The notes beneath the pieces were generated by a model, which saw only the letters and a list, made by a program, of their open reading frames with translations, made no database searches and was not told the DNA's origin. Position numbers and translations under genes: made by a program. This document shows positions 13,398-21,940 of a stretch of 23,097 nucleotides of DNA, in pieces. Positions within the stretch are counted from its first letter, which is position 1. Every line of letters begins with the position of its first letter. Source of the DNA: Mangrovibacterium sp047972415 (GTDB taxonomy: Bacteria; Bacteroidota; Bacteroidia; Bacteroidales; Prolixibacteraceae); NCBI GenBank assembly GCA_047972415.1, contig JBKEAN010000062.1:1-23097 (forward strand). Direction: 5' to 3'.

Positions 13398-14210
13398 CTA
13401 CAAACGCTGCCTGAAAATCTGATACCCGTCAGGAAATAATTTTTCAATTCCGCGTTTCTCCGAGCGAAATAAGCCGTACACGGCAGAACCGCTTCCCGAC
13501 ATTAGCGCAAAAGCAGCGCCCTGCTCGTACAATACTTTCTTTATCTTCTCAACCTCGGGATAAGCCTGAAAAACATACTTCTCGAAGTGGTTTAAAATAT
13601 TGCCTTTCCATTTACCAACCGAAAAGCCAATTAAACCTTTCAAGGACAGCCGTGCCCGTTGCGGCACAATATTCTGGTAAGCCAATGCTGTGGATACATG
13701 CACCTGCGGTTTCACCAAAATCAGGAAATAATCTTTCAATTCAACGGTTACTTCCTGCATTATTTCACCTCTTCCAGTTGCAAAAACCGGTTTTTCCTGT
13801 ATAAAAAACGGGCAATCGCTGCCTAACTGCAACGCATAATCCATTAATTGTTCCCGACTTATATTTAGGTTGAAGAGCTCATTCAATGTCAGGAGCATAC
13901 TGGCAGCATCCGAAGAACCACCACCTAAGCCTGCTCCCGACGGAATGTTTTTATGAAGATGTACCTGCACCGCAGGGATTTGAAAATCATTCTTTATCAG
14001 CCGATAAGCTTTAACAACCAGGTTGTCTTCCGGATCTCCCGCAACGTCAATACCTGAAAGGCTAAACTTAAACTCGTCCGACTCAACAACTTCCAAAATA
14101 TCATGCATACGAATCGGGTAAAAAATGGTTTCCAGGTTATGGAAACCATCCGGCCGTTTTTCCGTAACCAGCAGCCCGATGTTAATCTTTGCTATTGGAT
14201 AAGTAATCAT
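13398..14210 (-). CDS. ispE: 4-diphosphocytidyl-2-C-methyl-D-erythritol kinase
   Basis: Phosphorylates CDP-ME in the non-mevalonate (MEP) route to isopentenyl diphosphate, using ATP. A GHMP kinase of 270 residues. The N-terminal substrate motif is AKINIGLLVTEKRPDGFHNLET (Lys8, DGFH at 21-24). The ATP-binding glycine loop is PSGAGLGGGSSDAAS (90-104). The catalytic Asp is in LGSDCPFF (Asp132). The C-terminal GHMP motif is ALMSGSGSAVYGLF. The start at ATG 14210 follows the gcvP stop by 53 nt on the same strand, so it may be read through from gcvP. A strong terminator follows. The gene implies that the host makes isoprenoids by the MEP pathway. Confidence 0.97.
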   Translation of the reverse strand: MITYPIAKINIGLLVTEKRPDGFHNLETIFYPIRMHDILEVVESDEFKFSLSGIDVAGDPEDNLVVKAYRLIKNDFQIPAVQVHLHKNIPSGAGLGGGSSDAASMLLTLNELFNLNISREQLMDYALQLGSDCPFFIQEKPVFATGRGEIMQEVTVELKDYFLILVKPQVHVSTALAYQNIVPQRARLSLKGLIGFSVGKWKGNILNHFEKYVFQAYPEVEKIKKVLYEQGAAFALMSGSGSAVYGLFRSEKRGIEKLFPDGYQIFRQRL

Positions 14211-14263
14211 AGTCTGTAAATTCCTTATTCAAAGTTACGAAATGCGAACCATTAAACCCATAG

Positions 14264-17128
14264 CTAGCTGTAAGTCTCTATCGGCGCACAGGTACAAACC
14301 AAATTACGGTCGCCGTAAGCGTCGTCAACGCGGCCAACCGGCGGCCAGTATTTATGCTCCTTCAGGTACGGGAGCGGAAAGGCTGCCTGCTGACGGCTGT
14401 ATGGGTGAAGCCACTCATCGGCGGTAACGGTACCGGCGGTGTGCGGCGCATTTTTCAGCGGGTTGTCGCTCTTATCCGCTGTTCCGTTAATCACATCCTG
14501 AATTTCCCCGAAAATCGACTTCAACGCGTCAATAAAACGATCCAGTTCCTGTTTCGATTCACTTTCTGTTGGTTCAACCATTAAGGTCCCGTGAACCGGG
14601 AACGATAATGTTGGCGCATGAAACCCGTAGTCCATCAAGCGCTTGGCAATGTCGGCCTCGGTAATTCCGCTGGCTGTTTTCAGGTGGCGGCATTCCAAAA
14701 TCATTTCGTGTGCCACACGCCCGTTTTCGCCGGTATATACAATTCCGTAGCTGTCTTTTAAGGCTGAAGCAATATAGTTCGCATTCAGAATTGCCATTTC
14801 CGTTGCGCGAGTTAGCCCATCGGCACCCAACATTTTAATGTAACCGTATGTAATCGGAAGTACCGAAGCACTGCCCCACGGTGCAGCCGAAATAGCTGAG
14901 ATACCCACATGCCCGTTATTCATAATCGGGTGCGATGGCAGAAACCCAACCAGATGCTCGGCCACGCAAATAGGGCCAACACCCGGGCCACCACCACCGT
15001 GAGGGATTGCAAATGTTTTATGCAGGTTCAGGTGACAAACATCGGCGCCAATACGCTTCGGGTTTGTTAGTCCAACCTGGGCATTCATGTTGGCACCATC
15101 CATATAAACCTGACCGCCAAACTGGTGAATAATGTCGCACATTTCAATGATCGACGACTCGAATACCCCGTGTGTCGACGGGTAGGTCACCATAAACGAC
15201 GACAAGGTGTCTTTGTATTCTTCTGCTTTTTGCCGCAGTGCAGCAACGTCCACGTTGCCACGGTCGTCGCAAGGAACAACGACCACTTCCATGCCGGCCA
15301 TAACAGCACTGGCCGGGTTAGTTCCGTGAGCCGATGCCGGAATCAACACCACGTTGCGCTGTGCATCGCCACGGCTCAGGTGGTATTCGCGAATCACCAT
15401 CAAACCTGCGTACTCACCTGCCGCTCCCGAATTTGGTTGAAGGCTGACATCAGCAAACCCGGTAATTTCAGCCAAATCGCGGCGCATTTCCTCCATCATT
15501 TCGTGGTAGCCGCGCGCCTGATTTTTAGGCACGAAAGGGTGAATCCCGTTAAATTCAATCCAACTTAAAGGCAACATCTCGGTAGCTGCGTTCAGCTTCA
15601 TGGTACACGAGCCCAGCGAAATCATCGACTGTGTGAGCGAAATATCGCGTGTTTCGAGCCGTTTGATGTAGCGCAGCATTTCGGTTTCGGAACGGTACTT
15701 ATTAAATACTTCCTGGGTTAGAAAAGCCGATGTTCGACCAAGTTCAGGGTGAATTTTATCGGTTTCGGGATAGGCTTTAATTTTTGGATAAGGCTTATTT
15801 GCTGCCTTTGCAAATACCTCGATAATCCAGTTGATGTCGTCGAGGTTAGTGGTTTCGTCAATACTCAAACCAACTTCTCCGTTTTCGAAGTAGCGAAAAT
15901 TCATTTCCAGCTCCAACGACAGCCATTCAATATCTTCAACTTTAACATGCTTTGGCAAAGCAAACCGAATGGTATCAAAATAGTATTTATTAACCTGGGT
16001 ATAACCCAATGCAGTTACTTCTTTGTCGAGCAAAACCGCAATGTGGTGGATGCGCTGCGCAATTTGCTTAATTCCTTGGGGACCGTGGTAAACAGCGTAA
16101 AAGCCTGCCATGTTTGCCAGCAAAGCCTGTGCTGTACAAATATTCGACGTTGCCCGTTCGCGCTTAATATGCTGTTCGCGGGTTTGAAGTGCCATGCGTA
16201 GTGCGCGGTTTCCGTGCACATCTTTTGACACGCCAATGATACGGCCCGGCATGTTACGTTTGTACTCGTCGCGGGCGGCAAAAAAAGCAGCGTGAGGGCC
16301 ACCGTAACCCATGGGCACACCAAAACGTTGCGAACTGCCAAATACAATATCGGCACCCCACTCGCCCGGAGGGGTTAGCAATGCCAGGCTCATCAGATCC
16401 GAAGCAACAGCCACTTTTATATCGGCAGCATGTGCTTTTGCCGTCAACCCGGTGTACGAAATTACTTCGCCGTCGGCGTTCGGGTATTGCAGCATGATAC
16501 CAATTACGGCAGGCGAAAATTCAAAGTCGGCAATTTCTGAAATCCGAAGTTCGATATTTAGCGGAACGGCACGGGTTTTTAACACATCCAGGGTTTGCGG
16601 CCACATGTTGCTATCAACCAAAACAACGTTGGCGCCATCTTTTACCTGGGCACGGCTGCGCGAGTTAAACAGCATCACCATCGCTTCGGCGCCGGCAGTG
16701 CCTTCGTCGAGCAGCGAGGCATTGGCCAACTCCATACCGGTCATTTCGCACACCATAGTTTGGTAATTCAACAGCGACTCCAGCCGTCCCTGCGAAATTT
16801 CGGCCTGATAAGGCGTGTACGACGTGTACCAATCGGGGTTCTCCAATACGTTTCGCAGAATAACTGCCGGGGTAATGGTATCGTAATATCCCATGCCGAT
16901 GTAGGTATTGAATACTTTATTTTTTTTGGCCAGGGCTAATATTTTGCGGAAATACTGGCGTTCGGTCAAACCATCTTCGAGTTGAAGGGGTTTTTCCAAC
17001 CGGATATTTGATGGAACTGTTTGAGCAATGAGCTCGCTGAGCGATGAAACACCGATACTCGACAACATTTCCTGAAGTTCGTGCTCACGAGGCCCAATGT
17101 GGCGGGCCACAAATTTATCACTTGCCAT
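14264..17128 (-). CDS. gcvP: glycine dehydrogenase (decarboxylating), P protein
   Basis: The P protein of the glycine cleavage system. It decarboxylates glycine with pyridoxal phosphate and passes the aminomethyl group to the lipoyl arm of GcvH. The 954-residue chain is the fused, single-subunit form (both halves in one protein), intact end to end. The N-terminal opening FVARHIGPREHELQEML is typical, as is YTPYQAEISQGRLE. The C-terminal active half has SCTMKLNAATEMLP, HGTNPASAVMAG, and the Schiff-base lysine in NLHKTFAIPHGGGGPG (Lys704). gcvT, gcvH and lpd are not adjacent, which is common in the phylum. A -7-like TAAAATTG on the minus strand (17168-17175, one mismatch) may be its promoter. 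ispE lies 53 nt downstream. Confidence 0.98.
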   Translation of the reverse strand: MASDKFVARHIGPREHELQEMLSSIGVSSLSELIAQTVPSNIRLEKPLQLEDGLTERQYFRKILALAKKNKVFNTYIGMGYYDTITPAVILRNVLENPDWYTSYTPYQAEISQGRLESLLNYQTMVCEMTGMELANASLLDEGTAGAEAMVMLFNSRSRAQVKDGANVVLVDSNMWPQTLDVLKTRAVPLNIELRISEIADFEFSPAVIGIMLQYPNADGEVISYTGLTAKAHAADIKVAVASDLMSLALLTPPGEWGADIVFGSSQRFGVPMGYGGPHAAFFAARDEYKRNMPGRIIGVSKDVHGNRALRMALQTREQHIKRERATSNICTAQALLANMAGFYAVYHGPQGIKQIAQRIHHIAVLLDKEVTALGYTQVNKYYFDTIRFALPKHVKVEDIEWLSLELEMNFRYFENGEVGLSIDETTNLDDINWIIEVFAKAANKPYPKIKAYPETDKIHPELGRTSAFLTQEVFNKYRSETEMLRYIKRLETRDISLTQSMISLGSCTMKLNAATEMLPLSWIEFNGIHPFVPKNQARGYHEMMEEMRRDLAEITGFADVSLQPNSGAAGEYAGLMVIREYHLSRGDAQRNVVLIPASAHGTNPASAVMAGMEVVVVPCDDRGNVDVAALRQKAEEYKDTLSSFMVTYPSTHGVFESSIIEMCDIIHQFGGQVYMDGANMNAQVGLTNPKRIGADVCHLNLHKTFAIPHGGGGPGVGPICVAEHLVGFLPSHPIMNNGHVGISAISAAPWGSASVLPITYGYIKMLGADGLTRATEMAILNANYIASALKDSYGIVYTGENGRVAHEMILECRHLKTASGITEADIAKRLMDYGFHAPTLSFPVHGTLMVEPTESESKQELDRFIDALKSIFGEIQDVINGTADKSDNPLKNAPHTAGTVTADEWLHPYSRQQAAFPLPYLKEHKYWPPVGRVDDAYGDRNLVCTCAPIETYS

Positions 17129-17167
17129 GCTGATTATTTGTTAGTAATGCTTAAAAATGAGTGCCAA

Positions 17168-17175
17168 CAATTTTA
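17168..17175 (-). promoter_or_regulatory. possible -7 box of gcvP
   Basis: TAAAATTG on the minus strand is one mismatch from TAnnTTTG and lies about 40 nt upstream of ATG 17128. At the 19-nt spacing the -33 position is T-rich but has no TTG. A short CCGC/GCGG hairpin (17208-17222) stands between this box and the upstream metallo-hydrolase gene; it lacks an immediate T-run on the minus strand, so it is at best a weak terminator. Confidence 0.28.
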
Positions 17176-17282
17176 GTCTGAAGTCGCTGAATAAAAAATG
17201 ATTTTTACCGCCTTTGATGCGGCAAAAAAGACTTTTGAACGGATAAACAAAAGCGATTGGCTTCGTCTTTTTCAATCTGAAA

Positions 17283-17921
17283 CTACGTTAAGAAAGGGTT
17301 CGAACGCTGCTCGAAACCAATACTTGTTTCGGGGCCGTGCCCACAATAAACAACGGTATCGGCGGGCAATGCAAACAGTTTGCTTTGAATGTTGCCAACC
17401 AGCTGTTCGAAGCTTCCGCGGGGAAGGTCGGTCCGCCCAATGCTTCCGTAAAAAAGTACATCGCCCGCCAAAATGAAGTTTTGCTCACGGCTGTGTAAAA
17501 CCAAGCTTCCGGGCGAATGCCCCGGAACATGAATCAGTTCGAGTTTCGAATTCCCAAATTCAATCACATCACCCTCGTCAATAAACTCGTCGGGCGCATC
17601 AAGCGGTTCGGCCGGAATCCCGAAACGGTCGGCCGAAGCAACAAGCCCTTCAACCAAAAACAAATCGCCGGCATGTGCCAGAAAAGGGATATTGTAGTTT
17701 GACCGGCAAAATGCGACACCAAAAACATGATCGAAGTGGCAGTGCGTGTTGACCAGTTTCACCGGTTTAAGCTTTTTGGCCTCGATAAAACGGGTCAGTT
17801 CTTCCTGCTCGTAATCGAAATAACAGCCGGCATCAACCAGGATGCACTCCCCGGTTTCATCCCACAACACGTAGGTATTTTCCTGTACCGGGTTGAATGT
17901 AAATTTTTTAAGTTGTATCAT
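17283..17921 (-). CDS. MBL-fold metallo-hydrolase (glyoxalase II-like)
   Basis: A cytoplasmic binuclear-zinc hydrolase of 212 residues from ATG 17921, which starts MIQLKKFTFNPVQENTYVLW as most homologues do; a frame 24 codons longer has an atypical N-terminus. All metal ligands are present: THCHFDH (His60, His62, Asp64, His65), HVPGHSPGS (His131/135), AGDVLFYGSIGRTDLPRGS (Asp154) and CGHGPET (His195). It resembles the YcbL/GloB branch that hydrolyses thioesters such as S-lactoylglutathione. Bacteroidota mostly lack glutathione, so the substrate is uncertain. It lies 88 nt downstream of pcm on the same strand and may share its transcript. Confidence 0.93.
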   Translation of the reverse strand: MIQLKKFTFNPVQENTYVLWDETGECILVDAGCYFDYEQEELTRFIEAKKLKPVKLVNTHCHFDHVFGVAFCRSNYNIPFLAHAGDLFLVEGLVASADRFGIPAEPLDAPDEFIDEGDVIEFGNSKLELIHVPGHSPGSLVLHSREQNFILAGDVLFYGSIGRTDLPRGSFEQLVGNIQSKLFALPADTVVYCGHGPETSIGFEQRSNPFLT

Positions 17922-18009
17922 AGCTCTGAAATTCCAAAGAATAAAAATCCAACGAATAAAAAGCGAATGAACGATGTCCGTTTCTTCCCGCAACTTCCAA
18001 CTTGCATTT

Positions 18010-18660
18010 TTATTGTTCCGTACCCTTTAACATGGGTACAAACACAAATGTTCCGTGGGTTTCTTTCAAAAATTCGTTTCCGCCCTTACGAACAATCACC
18101 GTCATGGTTTGCTTGTCGGTTGAACCGAGCGGAATGACCATGCGCCCGCCAATGGTGAGTTGCTGCAACAAATCGTCGGGAATAACCGGGGCGCCAGCGG
18201 TGACAATAATCTTATCGAAAGGCCCGTAGGTGGGCAAACCTTTGTAGCCATCGCCATAAAAAAACTTGGGGAAATAGCCCAGTTCGGGCAACAGTTTCTG
18301 TACCGACAAAAACAGCTCGCGCTGCCGTTCAATCGTGTAAACAGTTACGCCCATTTCGAGCAGCACTGCCGCCTGGTAGCCCGAGCCTGTTCCCACTTCA
18401 AGCACTTTATCCTTTGGTTTGAGCTGAAGTAAGCAGGTTTGCACCGCAACAGTGTAGGGTTGCGAAATGGTTTGCCCTGCCCCAATGGGAAAAGCTTGGT
18501 CTTTATAGGCAAACTGAATGAAACTACTGTCGATAAACAAGTGCCGCGGCACCCGCGAGATGGCCTGCAGTACCCGCTCATCCTTAATTCCTTTAATGCG
18601 CAAACCTTCTACTAAGCGCTTTCTCAATCCTTGATGTCGCAAGGTGTCCAGAGGATTCAT
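18010..18660 (-). CDS. pcm: protein-L-isoaspartate O-methyltransferase
   Basis: Methylates L-isoaspartyl residues in aged proteins with S-adenosylmethionine, starting their repair. ATG 18660 gives 216 residues; an in-frame TTG three codons upstream is less likely. Signature segments are PRHLFIDSSF (about 38-47), GAGQTISQPYTVA (60-72), the SAM loop LEVGTGSGYQAAVL (87-100), and DKIIVTAGAPVIPDDLLQQL. The C-terminus PLGSTDKQTMTVIVRKG is standard. It is divergent from the unrecognised gene at 18806, and their promoters must lie in the 145-nt gap; a TATTTTTA-like box occurs on the pcm side but without a clear -33. Confidence 0.96.
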   Translation of the reverse strand: MNPLDTLRHQGLRKRLVEGLRIKGIKDERVLQAISRVPRHLFIDSSFIQFAYKDQAFPIGAGQTISQPYTVAVQTCLLQLKPKDKVLEVGTGSGYQAAVLLEMGVTVYTIERQRELFLSVQKLLPELGYFPKFFYGDGYKGLPTYGPFDKIIVTAGAPVIPDDLLQQLTIGGRMVIPLGSTDKQTMTVIVRKGGNEFLKETHGTFVFVPMLKGTEQ

Positions 18661-18805
18661 CGGTATCAATTTTTTTTTCGATGTAAAAATAATTCAAATT
18701 GAAGCATTAGCACGTCCGGCCTTTCCACATTATCAACCATAACCCGTTGAAAAGTTGTCGCCGGATGGCCGCTTTAAAATAGCTTTTTATTTCTAATTTG
18801 CAGCT

Positions 18806-19660
18806 ATGTTAAACCTTGCGGTACTATCGGGCAACAAGTTTGGGCATGAGTGTAGTGCCCTTATCGGTAAATTCAGGGATGTTCGGCTGACAGGAGTTTC
18901 GGCCGGGCACAACGAATTGACCGGTATCATGCTGCAATCGCAAGCCGAAAAAATAATGGGAAGTTCGCAAGCCGTGTATTTCGACCAGTTTCCGCACCGT
19001 TTTGACTTGTTTCGTACGGCTATCCGGAACCGAAATCACTTGTTTTGCAACAGCCTCCCCGATTTTAGCCAGGACGAATTGAAACAACTTTTAAAGCTTT
19101 CGCACGAAGCCGGTTCCATTGTTCAAATTCTGGCTCCTGTACTTTTTTACAAAAATAACCTGAAGCTGATGGAAAGCCTGCAAACTCCGTTTCTGGCCGA
19201 TTTTAAGCTGGCACTGACACAGGAACCGCACCTGGAACAGCGCTTAACCGAACTACTGATGCTGCTGGTACTTGCCGACAAAAGCGAATTGCGTAAAATT
19301 GATTTGATGGCTATTCCGGCTAACGAAACCTATAAAATGATTGAAATACGCCTGGCTTTTGTTTCGGGTTCGGTTGCAAGGTTCCTCTTCAGCCAGCATT
19401 TAAAGGAAATTGAACAGCTTGTCACCATCATCCCCGATAATGCACCACCATTCCGCATCCATCTTCCGCCTGCCGGCACCGAGGCATTCCGTACAAGCGA
19501 GGAACAGGCCTTCGGCCATTTTCTGAAAAGCTTACCGGGGAAAAATATGCCTGGTATCGGATTACCACAACTGCTCCAAATCGGGCAAATCAGGCAGGCA
19601 ATCCGCAGCCGGCTGAATGTACAAGGCAGGTTACCCGACCAAAGGAAATATGTTGTGTAG
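18806..19660 (+). CDS. unrecognised protein, Gfo/Idh/MocA-like Rossmann fold with lost motifs
   Basis: A 284-residue cytoplasmic protein that I do not recognise by name. The first 110 residues follow the order of a Gfo/Idh/MocA oxidoreductase N-domain: strand LNLAVLSG, a helix after KFGHECSALIG, strand DVRLTGVSAG, then QAVYFDQFPHRFDLFRTAIRNRNHLFCNSLP, then a helix DELKQLLKLSHEAG and strand SIVQILAP. In true members these positions read GxGxxG and EKP; here they read SGNKFGHE and NSLP, so cofactor and catalytic signatures are missing. The C-terminal part (about 115-284) is helical with a strand-rich end and shows no recognisable motif. ATG 18806 is preceded by an AT-rich segment. A hairpin terminator follows. 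It might be a non-enzymatic sugar- or nucleotide-sensing protein; that is speculation. Confidence 0.8.
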   Translation: MLNLAVLSGNKFGHECSALIGKFRDVRLTGVSAGHNELTGIMLQSQAEKIMGSSQAVYFDQFPHRFDLFRTAIRNRNHLFCNSLPDFSQDELKQLLKLSHEAGSIVQILAPVLFYKNNLKLMESLQTPFLADFKLALTQEPHLEQRLTELLMLLVLADKSELRKIDLMAIPANETYKMIEIRLAFVSGSVARFLFSQHLKEIEQLVTIIPDNAPPFRIHLPPAGTEAFRTSEEQAFGHFLKSLPGKNMPGIGLPQLLQIGQIRQAIRSRLNVQGRLPDQRKYVV

Positions 19661-19695
19661 TAGTCACCTGAATTCGAACTCGTTTCGGGCTCTAA

Positions 19696-19732
19696 AATAA
19701 CGAGGCTATCCTTTGGGGACAGCCTCGTTATT
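19696..19732. terminator. hairpin terminator between convergent genes
   Basis: AATAACGAGGCT (19696-19707) and AGCCTCGTTATT (19721-19732) form a perfect 12-bp stem with a 13-base loop. On the minus strand the stem is continued by TTATTTTA, on the plus strand by TTATTGATG. It lies 36 nt after the stop of the plus-strand gene and 22 nt past the stop of the minus-strand porin gene, so it probably serves both, better for the porin. Confidence 0.8.
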
Positions 19733-19753
19733 GATGATTCTTTCCGTCTGATT

Positions 19754-20383
19754 TCAGAAGAAATAAGATAATGAAATCCCGAGTGTATTATTTTTAACCG
19801 AGCCTCCCGAAAAGTTTGAAATATCGGCCAACCCGATTACATAATTTACCTTCAACTGGAAATCCATAAATTCAATACCACCACCCAGGTTCAATCCAAA
19901 ATCGAAGCGTTTCACCTGATCCTCTCCGCTTCCGAATTCTATATCCTCGCTTACACTCATTCCCGACACCTCAGTTTTATCTTTTCCACTAAGAGCGTAG
20001 CTAAATTGTGGCCCTGCCTCCAACAGTAATTTTGGCCCTTTCAAATCAGCTTTAAAAACCAGGTTTAATGGCAAATCCAAATAATTCAGGATTTCTTTCG
20101 TCGACCCTTCATCTGTTTCAAATTTTCCTCCTTTTTGCGAAAAAAGCAAACCCGTTCCAACGTACAATTGCTCGGTCAGAGGACACTCATATACAAGACC
20201 TGCCAAAACTCCAGTCTGATTATCCAACGTTAAGCTCATTCCTGATTGCTTGTAACTTTCCTTGGCTATGTTCAACCCAGCCCTAATCCCGAAACGTCCT
20301 TTCTTCAGTATTTCTGCATTCTGTGCCACTGCCCCAAACACTGTCAGAACCGACATGCATACCAAAATGATCTGCTTTTTCAT
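19754..20383 (-). CDS. outer-membrane beta-barrel protein (OMP_b-brl / porin family)
   Basis: A 209-residue outer-membrane protein. The signal peptide is MKKQIILVCMSVLTVFGAVAQ with cleavage after AVAQ, the usual Bacteroidota AQ site. The mature part alternates hydrophobic and polar residues in short strands (FGIRAGLNIAKES, TGVLAGLVYECPL, LYVGTGLLFSQKGGKF, LPLNLVFKAD, LLLEAGPQFSYALSG, FDFGLNLGGGIEF, FQLKVNYVIGLADI) and ends in the barrel signature NTLGISLSYFF with a C-terminal Phe. These fit an eight-stranded barrel of the PF13568 type. The cargo or role is unknown. It lies 157 nt downstream of the tolC-family gene, separated by a hairpin terminator, so it is probably its own transcript. Confidence 0.92.
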   Translation of the reverse strand: MKKQIILVCMSVLTVFGAVAQNAEILKKGRFGIRAGLNIAKESYKQSGMSLTLDNQTGVLAGLVYECPLTEQLYVGTGLLFSQKGGKFETDEGSTKEILNYLDLPLNLVFKADLKGPKLLLEAGPQFSYALSGKDKTEVSGMSVSEDIEFGSGEDQVKRFDFGLNLGGGIEFMDFQLKVNYVIGLADISNFSGGSVKNNTLGISLSYFF

Positions 20384-20470
20384 AAAACTAAATTTAATGG
20401 TTTTTGCAATTTATTACAGTGAGTGAAAATAATATTAAAAACTAAGTTATATTCAATACGATCCGATGTT

Positions 20471-20484
20471 TTTTAACGTTAAAA
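20471..20484. promoter_or_regulatory. 14-bp palindrome upstream of the porin gene
   Basis: TTTTAACGTTAAAA is a perfect 14-bp palindrome 88 nt upstream of the porin ATG. Its outer T/A bases also serve as the tail of the tolC terminator on the minus strand. A TTG (20457-20455 region, minus strand TTGAATATAAC) lies downstream of it, so it could flank the porin promoter. It may be an operator or a chance palindrome. Confidence 0.3.
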
Positions 20485-20508
20485 GGGTTCCCAATAACAG
20501 GATACCCT
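20481..20508 (-). terminator. probable terminator after the tolC-family gene
   Basis: On the minus strand AGGGTATCC, a loop TGTTATT and GGGAACCCT pair at eight of nine positions (one A-A mismatch, one T-G), followed by TTTT. It stands 33 nt past the stop of the tolC-family gene. The T-run is short, so efficiency is uncertain. Confidence 0.6.
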
Positions 20509-20540
20509 CTAATACGGTCATTTGTTATCGATCAATTTAA

Positions 20541-21893
20541 CTATAATTCAATGGGCGTTCCGTTGTAGAAGTCCAGTATTTTTGTCCGAAAAATGTAATC
20601 GTACTTCGATTGGGCCAAATCGCTTTGGGCTTTGGTGAGGTTATTTTTTGCCTGGTTGTATTCCACCGAGTTTACCATGCCCACGTTGAATTTTTCTTCG
20701 GTATAGCGAAAAGCTTCTTGCATCGATTCCACCGCTTTGGAGCTGGCCATGTATTTTTTCAAAGCGGCAACGGCATTGGTATAGGCTTGTTCAATATCTT
20801 TGCGCAACAGGTTTTTGGTATTCTGTACGTCCAGTTCCTTGTTCAGCAAATCAATTTTGGCATTACTCACATCGGTCCGTGCTTGCAGTTTATTAAAGAT
20901 TGGAATATTCAGATTAAACCCAACACTATATCGACGGTTATTTTTAAACTGTTCATCGAACGGAATCCTAACCAGCGGATCATCCAGCGAAGTTCGCCCA
21001 TAATAGTACTTATTGTTGTACACATTATAATAATTCGCCCCCATCGACAGCGACGGGTACAAGGTACCTTGTGCAATTGATACCTGTTTTTTCGAGCTTT
21101 CGAGCAATAATTCGGCACTCTTTATCTCGGGGCGCATTTGCACGGCATTCTTAAATACTTCCATCGAGTTGAGCATGGTCCGGTTGGCAGTAATCACCGG
21201 CAAAACCGGCCTATCAATCACAAAACTCTGGGTTGAAGGAAGTTCGAGCATTTGGTACAAATTGAGGTACGCCAGTTGCTGGTTGTTTTCGGCTTCCACC
21301 AGGTTTAGTTCTTCGTTGGCCAGTTGCGCTTCAATTTCGAGTAAGCTACCTTTGGCTATACTACCCGCTTTGACCAGTTTGGTTGTGCGATCGGCCTGCA
21401 ACCTGGTCACTTCCATTTGATCCTTGGCCACTTGAATAAGCTCATCATCAAGCAAAATACTGAGGTATGTTGCTGCAATATTCAACATTAAATCATCCTT
21501 GGCCTTCTGCAAATCCTGCAATTTAGACTGGAAATCGAAATCTGCTTTTTTTGCCGAGTTTGTCAGGATTAAGCCATTCAACAAGACAAAACTCGCACTG
21601 AACGACCCATCTGTCGAGTTCGAGTTAATCACATCATAAGTTCCGTCGGCCTGTTGCGAACGCCCAAAGTTGAAGCTGTTCGACAGGTTTCCGCTAAGGC
21701 TCGGCAGCCGGTTGTTCCGGGCCTGGCGCAGCTGATTACTGTAATATTCGGAATTGAGCTGTTGCTGTTTTACGGTAATGTTGTTTTCCAGCGCATAGTC
21801 GATGCACTGTTGCAGGCTCCACCATTCCTGCGCGGTAGCCGAAACGGTTATCAGCAGCAAAACAACCAGTATGGTTTGTTTGAAACGTATCAT
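20541..21893 (-). CDS. TolC-family outer-membrane efflux channel
   Basis: The outer-membrane channel of a tripartite exporter. The chain has 450 residues with a signal peptide (MIRFKQTILVVLLLITVSATAQ). Two repeated OEP halves follow: the first from EWWSLQQCIDYALENNITVKQQQLNSEYYSNQLRQARNN in shortened form, with long helices near 130-215, and the second from about 245, with SIAQGTLYPSLSMGANYYNVYNN as the beta-barrel insert and FNLNIPIFNKLQARTDVSNAKI. The C-terminal helix has YNQAKNNLTKAQSDLAQSKYDYIFRTKILDFYNG. It lies 47 nt after the adaptor gene on the same strand, so the two are co-transcribed and probably work together with an inner-membrane pump encoded beyond the window. Confidence 0.94.
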   Translation of the reverse strand: MIRFKQTILVVLLLITVSATAQEWWSLQQCIDYALENNITVKQQQLNSEYYSNQLRQARNNRLPSLSGNLSNSFNFGRSQQADGTYDVINSNSTDGSFSASFVLLNGLILTNSAKKADFDFQSKLQDLQKAKDDLMLNIAATYLSILLDDELIQVAKDQMEVTRLQADRTTKLVKAGSIAKGSLLEIEAQLANEELNLVEAENNQQLAYLNLYQMLELPSTQSFVIDRPVLPVITANRTMLNSMEVFKNAVQMRPEIKSAELLLESSKKQVSIAQGTLYPSLSMGANYYNVYNNKYYYGRTSLDDPLVRIPFDEQFKNNRRYSVGFNLNIPIFNKLQARTDVSNAKIDLLNKELDVQNTKNLLRKDIEQAYTNAVAALKKYMASSKAVESMQEAFRYTEEKFNVGMVNSVEYNQAKNNLTKAQSDLAQSKYDYIFRTKILDFYNGTPIEL

Positions 21894-21940
21894 GGTAACA
21901 AATTTTAGATTGAGCGAATTTAACGATTTAATTGAAGCGA

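Noticed and set aside
17204..17226. Rho-independent terminator after the metallo-hydrolase gene
   Set aside because: The CCGC/GCGG stem is only four pairs and on the minus strand is followed by A-rich, not T-rich, sequence.
18661..18805. Replication origin or DnaA boxes in the pcm upstream gap (TTTCCACATTATCAACC)
   Set aside because: Only one distant match to TTATCCACA is present, with no cluster and no dnaA or AT-rich unwinding repeat.
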